Translations under genes and position numbers: made by a program
Notes under the pieces: generated by a model
What the model saw: only the letters and a program-made list of their open reading frames with translations
The model's database searches: none
Told to the model about the DNA's origin: nothing
Shown here: in pieces, positions 1 through 11,970 of the stretch
How the letters are laid out: each line of letters starts with the position of its first letter
Position numbering within the stretch: position 1 is the stretch's first letter
Source: Coturnix japonica
Lineage: Eukaryota > Chordata > Aves > Galliformes > Phasianidae
Direction: 5' to 3'
Assembly (NCBI RefSeq): GCF_001577835.2
Contig: NC_029519.1
Location: 73,900,440-73,964,439, forward strand
Length of the DNA stretch: 64,000 nucleotides

Positions 1-619
1 CGGGACTCTATATATTCTCTGTTCCAGGCTGAGTGCCCTCCTTCTTCTCTCGAACTTCTCGAGAAGTGGGAAGCGTTTCAGCCGTGTCGCCTAGAGTTCA
101 CAGTACTCTCGGTCTTTGGAGACTCTCTCTCTCTGTTTCGTTCGATTTGTTAGCCTTAATTATATTATATTGTGTTACTTTTGCTATTTCATATAATAAT
201 TTAGTAACATAAGTTTTTGCTCCTTAGATTGTCGACTTATTTATCCATCACCCCTTTTTCCCCCCAAGTCTCGATCTTTCCAGTGCCACGGAGGAGGGAG
301 ATCAGAGGGTGTTCTCCCTTTCACGGGCATAGGTAGAAATCTGTAACGTTGACAGAATATTTTTGAGTGCAGAGAATGAGGATAGAGCTTTAGACTTTTA
401 GACATCCTTCTTGGTCTTAAGAGACTTTCGTTTCGGTGTAGTTCGGAGTGTTATCTTTCCGTAGCTGGATATCATATTTAGTAAAATAAGTTTTTCCTCC
501 TTAGATTGTCGCTGTTTTATCCCACTCCCCTTTTCCCCCTCCTTTCCGGGCCCCGGGGGGGGGCCCACGGGGTGGCTTCCCCTGTCACGGGCATAGGTAA
601 ATCTAAGTAACCCGTGACA
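1..619 (+). mobile_element. Avian endogenous retrovirus LTR, right-hand part, with duplicated 3' segment
   Basis: Non-coding remnant of a long terminal repeat, cut by the left window edge. The right end reads CCCGTGACA, the kind of terminus seen in many avian ERV LTRs. Two related 3' segments lie in tandem. One ends near 354 and the other at 619. Both share the blocks AAGTTTTT..CTCCTTAGATTGTCG, a C/T-rich stretch, and CACGGGCATAGGTA. No gag, pol or env reading frame follows, so this is a solo or partial LTR fossil. The exact family and age cannot be fixed by eye. ERVL or ERVK-type avian LTRs are the best guess. Confidence 0.5.
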
Positions 620-2537
620 CTATGACATGAGAAATCTGTAATTTATTTTATTCAAATTGTCTTTAAACCTGCAGTTATGCCCACTGTGCCAAGCAAATAA
701 AGAAACAAAGTTGTCCCATGGGATGTGGGTGCGGAAAAAGAAGCTGAATCACTTTTTGAAATTGCTTTCCTCGGATAATTATTTATTGGTTTAATTCATT
801 GTCATATCAAATTCCATCTCAGTTTCATTTCTGGTAGCAACTGTTTCTCAGAAACAAAAGTAATAAAGTCTCATTAAATTCTGCAGAAATTGCAGTTGAA
901 TTGAATAAATACTTTCCTCAGAGTCATTCACTCCAAACTTTCTCATTTTAACTCTACCAAACTTAAAAAAATAAAATAAAATAAAATTACAGTCTTATCT
1001 TGTTATTTATGATGCAAAAAAGCCACTGTCTTGGGAAAGCGTACAAGGAATCATAATTCAGCCTCAAATTGCTAAATAGCTTCACCTGGAAATCAGTATG
1101 TTAATGAATATAATTCACTTTTGTCCTGTCCTTTTAACATTTCAAGTCATTTTTTAACTACCAGATTGCCCACTTGTGCTCCTTCCTTTTCTTCCTCTCA
1201 TGCAGCTCCATACTTACATGCAATATAATGAATCACATTTTCTTGGAGATGGTATTTCAAAATGTTTCTCCTGTAATTTCCTTTGCTTCTGAATTAGCTT
1301 ATTGTTGACAGGGGTATCGGCACAATCGAGTAACATGGGTCCAGCTACCACCTCTCCAGAAGTGATGTTTCCTCTGCAGTTGACTATCCAAACTGGATCT
1401 TCAGTGCTGTACTGTGGCACTGCAGCCACTACACTGACTTCACTCACACTGTAAGAAATTTTATACTTTCAGGTTTCATTAGAAGACACTAGGGAAACAA
1501 AGGTTGAGACTCACAAGTCCTTGTAGGACCCAAGTTTCCTATACACATTCATAAATCTTCACTGACATATGCAACCATGGGTTCAGTATTATTTTATTCA
1601 CCTGAGCAACTAACACCGGTCAGAGCAACTTCCATGGAGAATTATCGTGTATGTGTGGACAGAATACAACACATAAACCCTCCAAGTACTGTTTATTCAG
1701 ATGGGAACAACAGATTTCCTACAGTGAATACTGGGGAAATCACAGTCTCTTTCTAGTCAGTCTTCTTAAAGGAAGAATGTAAACTCTCATGAGTTATTTT
1801 TGAGTTGTTTTCTATTACAGTTCAAAGCACATCATGAGGATGTAGTGGAATATACAAATTACACCTTCATCCCATAATTCAGACCTCCAGGAGCAGAGAC
1901 AGATGGGGAAAACTTCTGCCATGTACTGATAAATTGTATAAATGCTGTATTAATTACCATAAAAAGAAGGACTGTGAAAAGGAAAGGAATGATGACGGCT
2001 ACAAGTTGCATCAACCCACAAACTTTGTCTGCTTTAATAGTTCCTCAGAATAACACTGTATGAAAAGCATATTTCATTCACTGTTATTATTGCTATTGCA
2101 GTCAGTGTTACAGATGGAAGGACTGTCATTGAGAAAAGTTGATGATGGTGGTGAAAAATCAGTCTTAGCTGACAGATATTAGAAATAACTGACTCCCTGA
2201 TAAATGTCTGTCCTAATACTTTGACTCATCTTTCCTCAGTTAAATATATATATATATATATATATAGCATCAGAAACAGCCGTTAAGTAGATTATGGAAT
2301 GATAATTTGAGACAAAGAATATTATTTTTTTGTTATGAATAAACTTAATCTTCTCATTAACTCAAAGCATGACATTGTGAGCTGAAAAATAACTTCAGCA
2401 TGCTAGGCAAACCATCACAACCTTTAAGACTTCTGGCAAATAATAAATTACAGAAAAAAGAGGATGGAAAATTCAACTGAAGAGTATTCTCCTCATTCAT
2501 GAAAAGCAAAATGCCACCTACAAATAACAACCCTGAA
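620..2537. other. AT-rich non-coding stretch
   Basis: No supported gene. It contains a short (TAAAA)n run near 966-990 and a (TA)n run near 2245-2266. The reading frames here are short and resemble no family I recognise. Confidence 0.6.
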
Positions 2538-2612
2538 GGCGAGAGTGGCCTAGAGATTAAGACACTGCTTGCTATTCATAGAGCTCATTTCAACTTCCAG
2601 TTCTGGCAGAAA
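2538..2612 (+). mobile_element. Possible tRNA-derived SINE remnant (MIR-like)
   Basis: The stretch reads like a decayed tRNA-related SINE head. A box A-like segment, GTGGCCTAGAGATTAAGAC, is followed about 35 bases later by a box B-like TTTCAACTTCC. MIR and related CORE or Deu SINEs have this arrangement, and bird genomes keep old copies. The match is short and degenerate, so chance similarity or a tRNA pseudogene is possible. Confidence 0.3.
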
Positions 2613-5600
2613 TTTTCTTCCTATCTCCCCTAAAGAATAAAGAAAACACAATATTTGTCTTTCTTATTTAGATCAACTATGACCAACTATGACAAATATT
2701 AAAATCAGTTTTTTACTGTGAACACAAAGCCACACAATGGATCCCTTGGGTTGTGTCTTTAGATATGCTGTAATAAAAATATATTGCTCTAAACACACAC
2801 GCACACACAAAATATTTTAAATTCAAGTGAAGTGGTTAAAAGCCAGAACTCAGCAGCAGCAGCTGTCATATGAAAGATCTTCCAAGAGCAATAGCAGGCC
2901 TGAAAGCCTCAAAAACTATTTTTTTTGCATTGTTTCTTCTGTACAAAGAACAAAATATTAAGGGAAAGCCTGATAGAAATGGTGCAGACCACCAAGCTAC
3001 CACTTCATTGAAAGCACCACAGAAGACAAATTATCCATACAAAACACGTTTTACTGTGGTAGGTTGAGTTTTGAGTCAATTTTCCAGTTGAAACTTTTGT
3101 ATGGAGGTGACTACTTGCTTGCCCAGGAGGGCACAGTCCAGTGCACACAGGGTGGAGACAGAACGAAAAGTGTTACACTGAACAGGACAAGAGCAAAACC
3201 AGGAAGCCCTATAACTGCTCTCTGCATTCAGTGTTGGGACATAAAAGAGCTGCTCCTCCAAAGTTTGAGAGTCAATGAGGAGAGCTTCTAATGGGTTTAA
3301 GAGACAAGAAGAGAAGAGCAACAGAAAAATGAGCATTTAGTCTGGGGATAAACTCATAAATCAGATTAGACAGAAAGAAAGAGAAGGGGAAATGAGCATC
3401 TAAGTCAAAGCAAGAACTTCAGAGAGTCCATGTAGCCTCAGTTATTCTGAATTCATGTGAACTGAGACTTTCAAGCTACCAATGAATTGTGATGAGGAAA
3501 ATAAGGCCAGATACAGCTGCAAGACTCAGCGTGCTATTCAGAGGAATATGACACAGTTGCACAAAAGAGTATAAATGCCATGCAAAAATAAAGGAACTTC
3601 TAAAAGTTCTCTGAATGGAAGCTGCTTAGGAATTGATCCCATCCTTTATGCATTAAGAAGCAAAGAAAAAACATGCACACACTTTCTCTGATGTTCTTAA
3701 TGAGACATTAGGGCTTTAACAACATAGATGTGGCATCACGTTTCTCATTCAGCTTTAACATAAGACACATGTAAGTTATTTTTGTTTGTATTGGGCTGGC
3801 AGATGCATCCATTCGAAAAAATATGCAATGGGAAGCTTGCTAGACAGTGACGCAACACAATGTGCAGCGCCAAAGCAAACTCTGTGTCTGTTTCTTTTCA
3901 CAATGACATTAAATGAATTGGAAATAAATCCACTGAAGTGACTGGAATTACACTCATCTAGAAACCAAGCTTAAATGAGACTCCCACACAGTATCTTTGC
4001 ATAAACAAGCAAGCCAAGATGTCCTTGTTCTGCAGTTCTCCTTTCCACCGGTCCATTGGGGTTTTGGAGCAGTGCTATGCCTACAAACATCACCTAATTG
4101 TCTTCTTCAAAGGAGACTTCATGTCCTCTCCTGGCTTTTAACTTCCTGAACTGCATAAGAAAGAGATGTCTGAATTCTTCACTCTCTTCAAATGATCTTT
4201 ACTCAAATCGAATACAGTAAAATAAGGCCGAACATAGTCCACAAGTTTTGTTTAAATAAAATAAATAAAAATAAAAATAAAAATAAAAAACCCTTAGACT
4301 CCTTTTTTTTTGCCACAAACTTTCTTTCTTCAGTTCTCTTGCAGTAGGAACTCCTAACAAAGCAGTGATGATTTACGCTCTGTTTTCATTAGAATGTTAT
4401 TACAAATGCTCTTCGGTCCCCAGAGAGGTTTTTGAGATCATATAGACGTATAAGGAATCTGTAGAGGCTTCAGTTTATTGCAGACATTTAGCAATTGCGG
4501 TCATTGTTTCATTTAGGAAGCAGTCATACATGATTCATATGAAGTTTTATTTTGTGCAATCTACGGTTTTTTTCTGTTGATTCCAGTCAGAATGCTGAGC
4601 CAGAGTTGAAGAAACATGAATTCAGGTAAATATTATTGCAGAGTAAAAGTTGGGTTAGTTTATGCATACTGTGAATCTCCTCATATTATGAATCTTGTCC
4701 TTCTTCAGGATGAAAAATCATAAAAATTTTATTGTAGGTAATTTTATTGAAGATAATTTCAGTCTGCAAATCTAAAAACAATTATTCGTGCATCTAACTT
4801 GATACACATGAGCAATTCTGTTGATTTCTTTTTATCTTGAGTTTGGTGGAACTACTCACATGTGTCAGGGTAAGCAAAAGTGTGTTTATGGGACAGCGAT
4901 TTAATTGCTCTGATCTCAGTTTTTTTAGCTATTCTTCATGAAGGATTAACTGCTAGAGAAACCCACCAAAGAGGAGAGTAAATTTTCCTTCTCTGGTATT
5001 TTCCAATTGAGTTTGCAAGCTCTCCTGGAAATATGCTTCGGCCATTCCAGGACAAATTACTGGGAGGTATGTGGATGAAGACAAGCACCTGAAACAAGCA
5101 GAGAATCAAGCTATCAGATCTCATTGTTTCTCAGGGGTTTTTTGTTTGTTTTTGTGTTTGATTCTTCTAACACAGTCATCCTCTGGAACAAAAACTTTAA
5201 ATGTTAAATAACAAACTCGAGCATTCTTTTCAACGTATCTAATATTATTATGTTTTAGACCCATGTGCATACATTTGCAAAGTTTGGATTGAAATGTCTG
5301 ATATGATATCATATATTTGTAAGATACTATGTATGTTCACTATGGGCTGAAGGTAACTGTCTGGTAAGTATTTCTGTCTTTGATTTTTGTCCCCTTTCAG
5401 AGTAATTATATATTTGCCATCTTGTATGACTGAACTTCCAGTACAAAGTTCTACTTCTTTATTCCTTTTCAACATTGAAGATTGACACTACCTTGTCCTT
5501 GCCCCTCAGGAGTTTGAATATCAAGAGGAAATACTGAACACTGAGTCTGTTTCTCCATGTACACCAGTCTACCCTCATGCTGACCATGTTCAAGAAACTG

Positions 5601-8600
5601 CATTAGGAATTTTCTTTTTATTTTTTTCTGCTGAGAAGGAGAGGATGAAGGAGGAAAGAATGACCAATTATAAACTCTGTTGTCTTTAGATGAAAGAACC
5701 TTTTTGTGGTATTCTTCAATCTCTTGTTTGGGCTGTCAACAGTAATTTGATAAAGAATGTTCCTATGTCTGACCTGTTTTTTCAAGATAGTAACCTATAT
5801 TGTGTATCATCTAAAGACAGGGGATAATCATCCATTATACTCGGTACTGCTGTTCCTGCAAGCTGAGCATAGCCTTTAAAACTCAGATAAGTTGATTGAT
5901 AGTTGTGTTGAGAAAGCTGCTACTAATGATATTTTAGTTAAAGGGGAAAAAAATTAAAGTTTCTTTAATCTGATTCTCCCCCACCCCCAACACCACACTT
6001 CAGAGGCCAAAGCTCATGATAACTGTTTTGTGGTGAATGGTCAATTGTTACAAAATTCTAATTGGTTCTGGGTCAGTCCCTTTGAAATAGCTGCTGTGCT
6101 CTACTAATTTTTTCAATTAATTCTTAACAACTGACAAAACTTTGGATCTTGTCAAAAATCATTCAGATTTTTATAGTAGGTAAGAACATGGAACAAGATT
6201 AGCCTGGATTAAGAAAGATTCCTACATACATTATCACCAAGGTTATAATTATAGTTTAGCTCTCGTTTTTTTAATCTTTGCTCTCAGAATAATGATTAAC
6301 CAACTCTGCAGGGATCTTTTCCCTGTAAGTACTTATGAAATACTTTTGTAAGGATAAATTGAAAATGCATATGTGTATTCCTTGGTTGATTTATGAATAA
6401 ACTGGATAAGTACAACTGTCAGTTAGGAATGCTTCTAGGCAAATTTTCACCAAACTAGATTTTTGATCCAGCCAAGTTCTGGGCAGAACAAGATCTTTGT
6501 TAGTCAGTCTTACATCCTCACTGACAGAAATCAAGAAGACATCGGGGAACACTTCTCCATAGGTGTTATGTGACAGCAGCCTCAAGACTTCTCTTGTACT
6601 GTTTTCTGTTCCATTTATAACTTAAATTCTACTGATTTCGGAGACTTCAGAGAGATGGAATACACTGAAGTACAAAGTCTTCTTCACCAGAAAGTACCCA
6701 GACAGACGATGAAATTACCTTTCAGGCCTCTTTTCCACTGCAGAAATTAGCTCCATAATCAGAAACTGAGTATACTAATTGTTTACTCACAAAGCCAGGA
6801 GATAAGTATTTATCAAGTTTTTCAGATTTTGTTTATTTCTGTATAGATTTTTCCTTCAGCAGACAACATAAAATTATACAGCCAGACACATCAAGCCACA
6901 GGATACCTAGAATTAAGAGTTTATTAACTAATTTGAATAGATTTCAGGTACCAAATTATCTGTAATTACTTTCACAGAATTTCTAAACTAGTTATAAAGT
7001 TGAATTGTTTTCATGCTATCTGGATCATAATAGTTATTGATGCACACAGCCTAAAGAAATGAAGTTTGGGTCATCATAAATCCTGCTGTAACTCAGAAGC
7101 AGTTAACCAAAACTACTGTATAATTTATTATTGAACCTGATCGTAAATTATTGTCCATCACACTGAGATAGTCTTTAACCCACTTCATACATTTTCAACC
7201 AACCGTAATGGCTCCATGTTTCCTGTACAAAGGTCTATTCTGAAGGTGGTCTAATACATCCATTTTTATCTTGTTAATTTAAAACAGCAGCCTCACCACT
7301 GATAATAACCAATATATAAGTCATCATGTAAATAAAATATGTTTGTTCTAATCTAACCAGAAATTAGGGTAAAAATAAAAATAAAAAATAAAAATCCTTG
7401 CAAGATCAGATTTGTTAAACTCTTTTTCTTCAAATGACAAATCTGTGCTCTTTCTATCCCTCTGCTTCTCAATATATTCTTACAGAAGCAACAAAAAATG
7501 CACATATCTGACTTGTGTTTCCATTCTTTTCTTGGTTCCTGGTGTAACCGCTAACTTTTCATGTTTGTATGTGTTACTTTCTTTCGCAGGCAAATCAGGA
7601 CCAAATTCTGAGAGACGTTTCTCAAAACGACTCCAATAGGAGTTTTTCATCTGAAAAGACTATCGTCAAACCATGTAAGTGTTCTGGCTTCCAACAACGT
7701 GTTGCACAAATTGAACTCAGATGGTACTCATTCTGACTTTTGTAGATTCCAAAATATTGTCAAAGAGGATTCAATCTCCTCCTCAGGACTATGGCAGCTT
7801 CTAATCTGTTCAGTTTCTGTAATCCAAGTTCTCATAAACCTATCTTGTTTCAACTATTTATAAAAGTTGCAAGTGTGTAGGCATACAAAAGGCATGGAGA
7901 AATTGCATTATTTTTCACTCCTTTTGGAGAATGATAAAGGAAATATGGTAAAACACATGCACTTTTAGAAGAGCTATTGTCATAATTTAGACTTATTTCA
8001 TACTCCAGAGAGTGGTCGTGAAAGTCTGTCAAAGTGCACAAAACTGGGCTATTCACAGCTAATTCTTGCTGGTCGTGTCACATTTGTCACACCCACGCAT
8101 GTAATGCTGCACTCCTCAGTGTTTTGCTTTGGAACTGATCCATGGAGTACTTCCAAAATATAAATAAAATTAATACAGATTCATTGGAAATAGTGCTGAA
8201 ACCATCCATATGCACTGATTTGTGCAATGAAATGGGGCTGGGGAAGTGGGTACTGAATTCTGAGAATATACAGGTGTGCCCACCGTTTGAGCCCAGAATG
8301 TGAATTTCTGTTGGGCTAGTCCACATGAAATCCAAGGACCAAACACCTCTTCGAATTCATGAAGGATTGCTAGAGCAGTTCTGAATTTTTCTCCTCTCTA
8401 ATCTTTACTAACTTTTTTTCAATTTGTTAATTAAACAATTTTCCATCCCCACAACATTGTCATTTAAAAATTGTTCTTATCTTTAAAAAAAGCTATCAGA
8501 AAATGGAGGAAAGTGTCATCACAAATACCAGAAAATCAGAATTTGTCAAGAATTCTTTTCTACATTAGACATTTGTAAATGTAGTCAGCAGATCTGTAAC

Positions 8601-9044
8601 TTTTTTGTCCTCTTTTAAAGAAAAAAAAAATAGAAGCTTTATTTCAAATTATAATGTTAGCATTTGTCATTTTGAAAATATTTCACCTAAAGATTCTGAT
8701 GATTTTGCAGTGTTTTCAGAAAGCCCTGGAGGCAAGTAATTCAGCCAAAGGCTTCCTTTCCCTTTATGGGTTTTGGGTGAATCAGCATTTGCAATTAAAG
8801 TAAAATTTTACTGCAGAATTTCTTACCAGGTCTGCAGCCAGTGTTCCTGTCTGAAGGGAAACATAATGAAGTAGCGAACATTGAGATTCTAGTTAAAATA
8901 GGTACTGAAGTTGTCTTTCACCTGATAGGATATCAAATTTCTGTAGGCCTGGCCTTTTGTCTTTACTCTGACACAGGTTAACCATATAACCAGTTATGAT
9001 CAGTTATTTGTCCCCTGTAATTTTCCATTTCTGAAGGTTATTTT
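2613..9044. other. Gene-free AT-rich stretch
   Basis: I see no exon-like reading frame or RNA gene. Small A-rich repeats of the (TAAAA)n type occur near 4254-4290 and 7373-7396. The rest is unremarkable unique-looking sequence. Confidence 0.5.
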
Positions 9045-9366
9045 CATAGAATTATGGAATGCTTTGGGTTTGAAAAGACCTTACAGACCATCTAGTTCCA
9101 ACCCGCTTCTGTGGGCAGAGACACTTTCCACTAGACCAGGTTGCTCAAAGACCCATCCAACTTGGCCATCAGCACCCCTGGTAATGGGGCACCCAGAGCT
9201 TCTCTGGGCAGCCTGTGCCAGTGCCTCAGCTTTCTCCAAAAAGAAGAAAGAATTTCTGTCTAACACCTAATCTAATCTACTGTCTTCTAGGTTTTATTTA
9301 TTACCCTATGTATGTCCTATCACTGTACTCCCTGATAAAGAGTTCCTCCTCCACTTTCATGTATTA
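9045..9366 (-). mobile_element. CR1 LINE 3' fragment
   Basis: The plus strand shows the reverse complement of a CR1 tail, starting CATAGAATTATGGAAT. It continues through ACCTTACAGACCATCTAGTTCCAAC, then CTTCTCTGGGCAGCCTGTGCCAGTG, CTAATCTAATCTA and CCTGATAAAGAGTTCCTCC. These are landmarks of the chicken CR1 3' region in the usual order. It is 5'-truncated, as is typical of CR1, and retains only the end of the second reading frame and the 3' UTR. It is moderately diverged. Confidence 0.9.
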
Positions 9367-10534
9367 AGAGGATTGGATTTATTATATTAATCACTGGATT
9401 AAGAAGAAGGCTGGGTCTTGCCTTTAGCAAGACAAAAATGTTATTTGCTTTGCTTCATCCACACTTCCATGTCAGGCACCACTGTTCTGAATGCCCCTCT
9501 GCTACCATCTGTCACACAGAAACAAAATGTAATGGTGTATTGGTGGGATATCATCTCGGTTATCATGGGACAACATAAAATAGGAAGCATTACTTTTTGA
9601 TCATTCCCCAAATATAAGGAAATTGGCACTAGTGTGAGTCCAGCCAACATCTTTTCTAGAGATTTGCCAGCTCTCATTATATGTATGTTCCCCTCACACC
9701 CATTTCAAGTTAATGTTTATTCAGTGGAGGAGCTCTAATCACACTGGATGCACTTCCATTTTTCATCCCCAGGATCACAGCCAAGACCTGTACCATTTTG
9801 CTATGTTAAATAGGTCATAAATTATATTTCTTCTTTACCATTTTCCCCTGGCCACAATATTCAGGGCAGTGGGGTCATCAGCAAATGCTCTTGAGAGAGG
9901 TACTGCTTACTTGAAAATAAGGGTAGGAGCCATAGATCTGCTTCTGTAAGCAAAAACATGTGGTGTTATTGATACACTGTGGTTACATTGCATAGTGGAA
10001 GTGGAAGTGAGATAGATAGGTTGAGAGACAGACAGATAGCTGGGTAGGTGGGTAGGTAAAAAGACTGATCCAATAAATAAACTAACTGTTACATTAAAAT
10101 GTTGATCTCAAGCAACAGTAATACAAAGCACTGTTATTGTACTATATCAAGTCACTGTAATATGAAGAAAAGGAGGTAGAGCAAAATTTGTTTAAACTAT
10201 GCATCACCAGCTTACACACTACTTCACTATATTGTGAGCATTTCTTGCCTTTGCATTTTGGAAGAATACAAAGCAGAACAGACGCAATAAAACTTCAGGA
10301 AGGAGTAAAGAAAAGCCACAACAGAGATAGAAGGATTGGGTAGGATCACAGTTCATAAGTCTGGGGAAGAGATTACAGAATAAGCCCTGATGACATCATA
10401 AACCTCTTCAAAGTAGAAGTTTCAAACAATGTGAACTTTCAATGTGATCAAGCCAAGGATCTTCACCTAAGATTGCACGTCAAGTGATCTGAGCCATTCA
10501 TTAGGGTGGGGGAAAATCATACTAGACAAAACAG
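9367..10534. other. Non-coding stretch
   Basis: No supported gene. A short GATAGATAGG/GGTAGGTGGG-type degenerate tetranucleotide patch lies near 10010-10060. Confidence 0.5.
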
Positions 10535-10672
10535 TTAAGCATTGGAAGAGAGGTAATGGAGGTAATTGAGGCACCATCACCAGAACTATTCAATAATAGA
10601 TTAGATAAGTAGTTGAAATAATGTAGGGGAATATCCTGCATGATGCAGGGAGTTGAGCTAAATCACCCAGGA
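10535..10672 (+). mobile_element. Old, degraded CR1 LINE 3' fragment
   Basis: The order of weak matches follows the CR1 3' end in sense orientation. GGAAGAGAGGTAATGGAGG.. recalls the GCCCAGGGAGGTGGTGGAG block. TTCAATAATAGATTAGATAAG recalls the TTCAAGAAACG block. GAGTTGAGCTAAATCACC recalls the GGTTGGACTAGATGATC block. Divergence is high and no terminal ATTCTATG repeat is left. Confidence 0.45.
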
Positions 10673-11903
10673 GGAGAATAATTGCAATTATAGATCTATT
10701 CTTCCATCACTAGAAAAACATGACGCCAGGTGATAGTACTATTTTTATTAAAATCTGAAGTGGAATGTACATACTCCTGAAGGTGGCCAAAACCCACATG
10801 TATTCAATGTGGGGATAAGACTGGATGCAGTTTCACAGACCTACTTGCTGTAGTGCTAAGTTTTGCAGAATCAGTGTTGTCTGACACTAGAAAAGGACTT
10901 GAGCTACAAGGTTTGCTGAGGAAAATTATTTTTTTTTAATTAATTAATTTAATTACTTAGTATCATTCCTCCACAGGCTTGCTTGGCGTGTTCCTCAGCT
11001 TCCAAGAAGGCTTGTGAGGGTGGGAGTAATCTAATCAAGTCTGACAACATCACTTGTCAAAACTTAGTTTCATTGTGAAAAGCCATATGTTAAAAAATGC
11101 ACGGCTTTCAGAAGTTCCCAGGGCCTCTCCCCATACTGCTTTCACTGACAACATTTCTCACTGTTTGCTTACAGTAATCCCAGGCTAGACTTATGGTGGA
11201 AGGCACTTTCAGTTAACTCAAGTGCAGACCACCGCTATTGTTGTCACTGTCCTAAGTAGTCCCCTTCATGATATGAAGTCAGTGAAATCAACAGAAAGAA
11301 TGACAATCCATTGATCCTGTCATCTGACCAAGGTCAAAAGATTATACAATAAAGGGACAAGCAGACGCATGAGGGACCTTTCCCCATTGATTAGATCAGA
11401 GTCCAATGTCTTGGCAAAGCATACTGATGTCCTAACTGTATCAGCCATCTGGTACTTCTGACAGCTTCAGACAGAAAAGTGCTCTGTGTACAAATAATTG
11501 TGAGGGAAATCAGGTTTCATTTACTGGAAATCTTCATAAAGGGTGGGATTCATCTTGATGGTTGTGTAATAAGTTTGTATAAAGCTTGTTGATAGAAAGC
11601 TATATAAACTAATGCCATTTTTCATATTGATTAAAAAGTCAGGTTTAAGTCTGCAAAAGCAGACAGGTATGCAAAGTGATTATTTAATAACTGAAACTGA
11701 ATGCAAATATTTAATTACAAATCCACAAATTAATGCTCTTTTAAAAACATGTGAATCCTACCACATGACATTTCCTACTGAGTAATTAGATTTGTTTGCA
11801 TCAATAATTTGTATGTTAATGACTCTAACCAACTGTTGAATTCATAGTATATTCCATAACCAATCTAGCACAGTTCACTTCTGTTGTATAAAGAGTTATC
11901 AAA
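10673..11903. other. Non-coding stretch
   Basis: Nothing gene-like is supported. A (TTAA)n-type AT run lies near 10930-10960. Confidence 0.5.
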
Positions 11904-11970
11904 ATCATAGAATCATAGTATGGCTTGGGTAGGAAGGGACCTCAAAGAGCATCTAGTTTCACCCTCCCCC
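11904..11970 (-). mobile_element. CR1 LINE 3' terminal fragment
   Basis: ATCATAGAATCATAGTATGG, followed by GGAAGGGACCTCAAAGAGCATCTAGTTTC, is the reverse complement of the CR1 3' end. Only about 67 bases remain, as expected for severe 5' truncation. Confidence 0.85.

Noticed and set aside
1214-1447. 77-codon minus-strand frame with protein-like composition
   Set aside because: Short, with no family recognised and no neighbouring exon that would join it.
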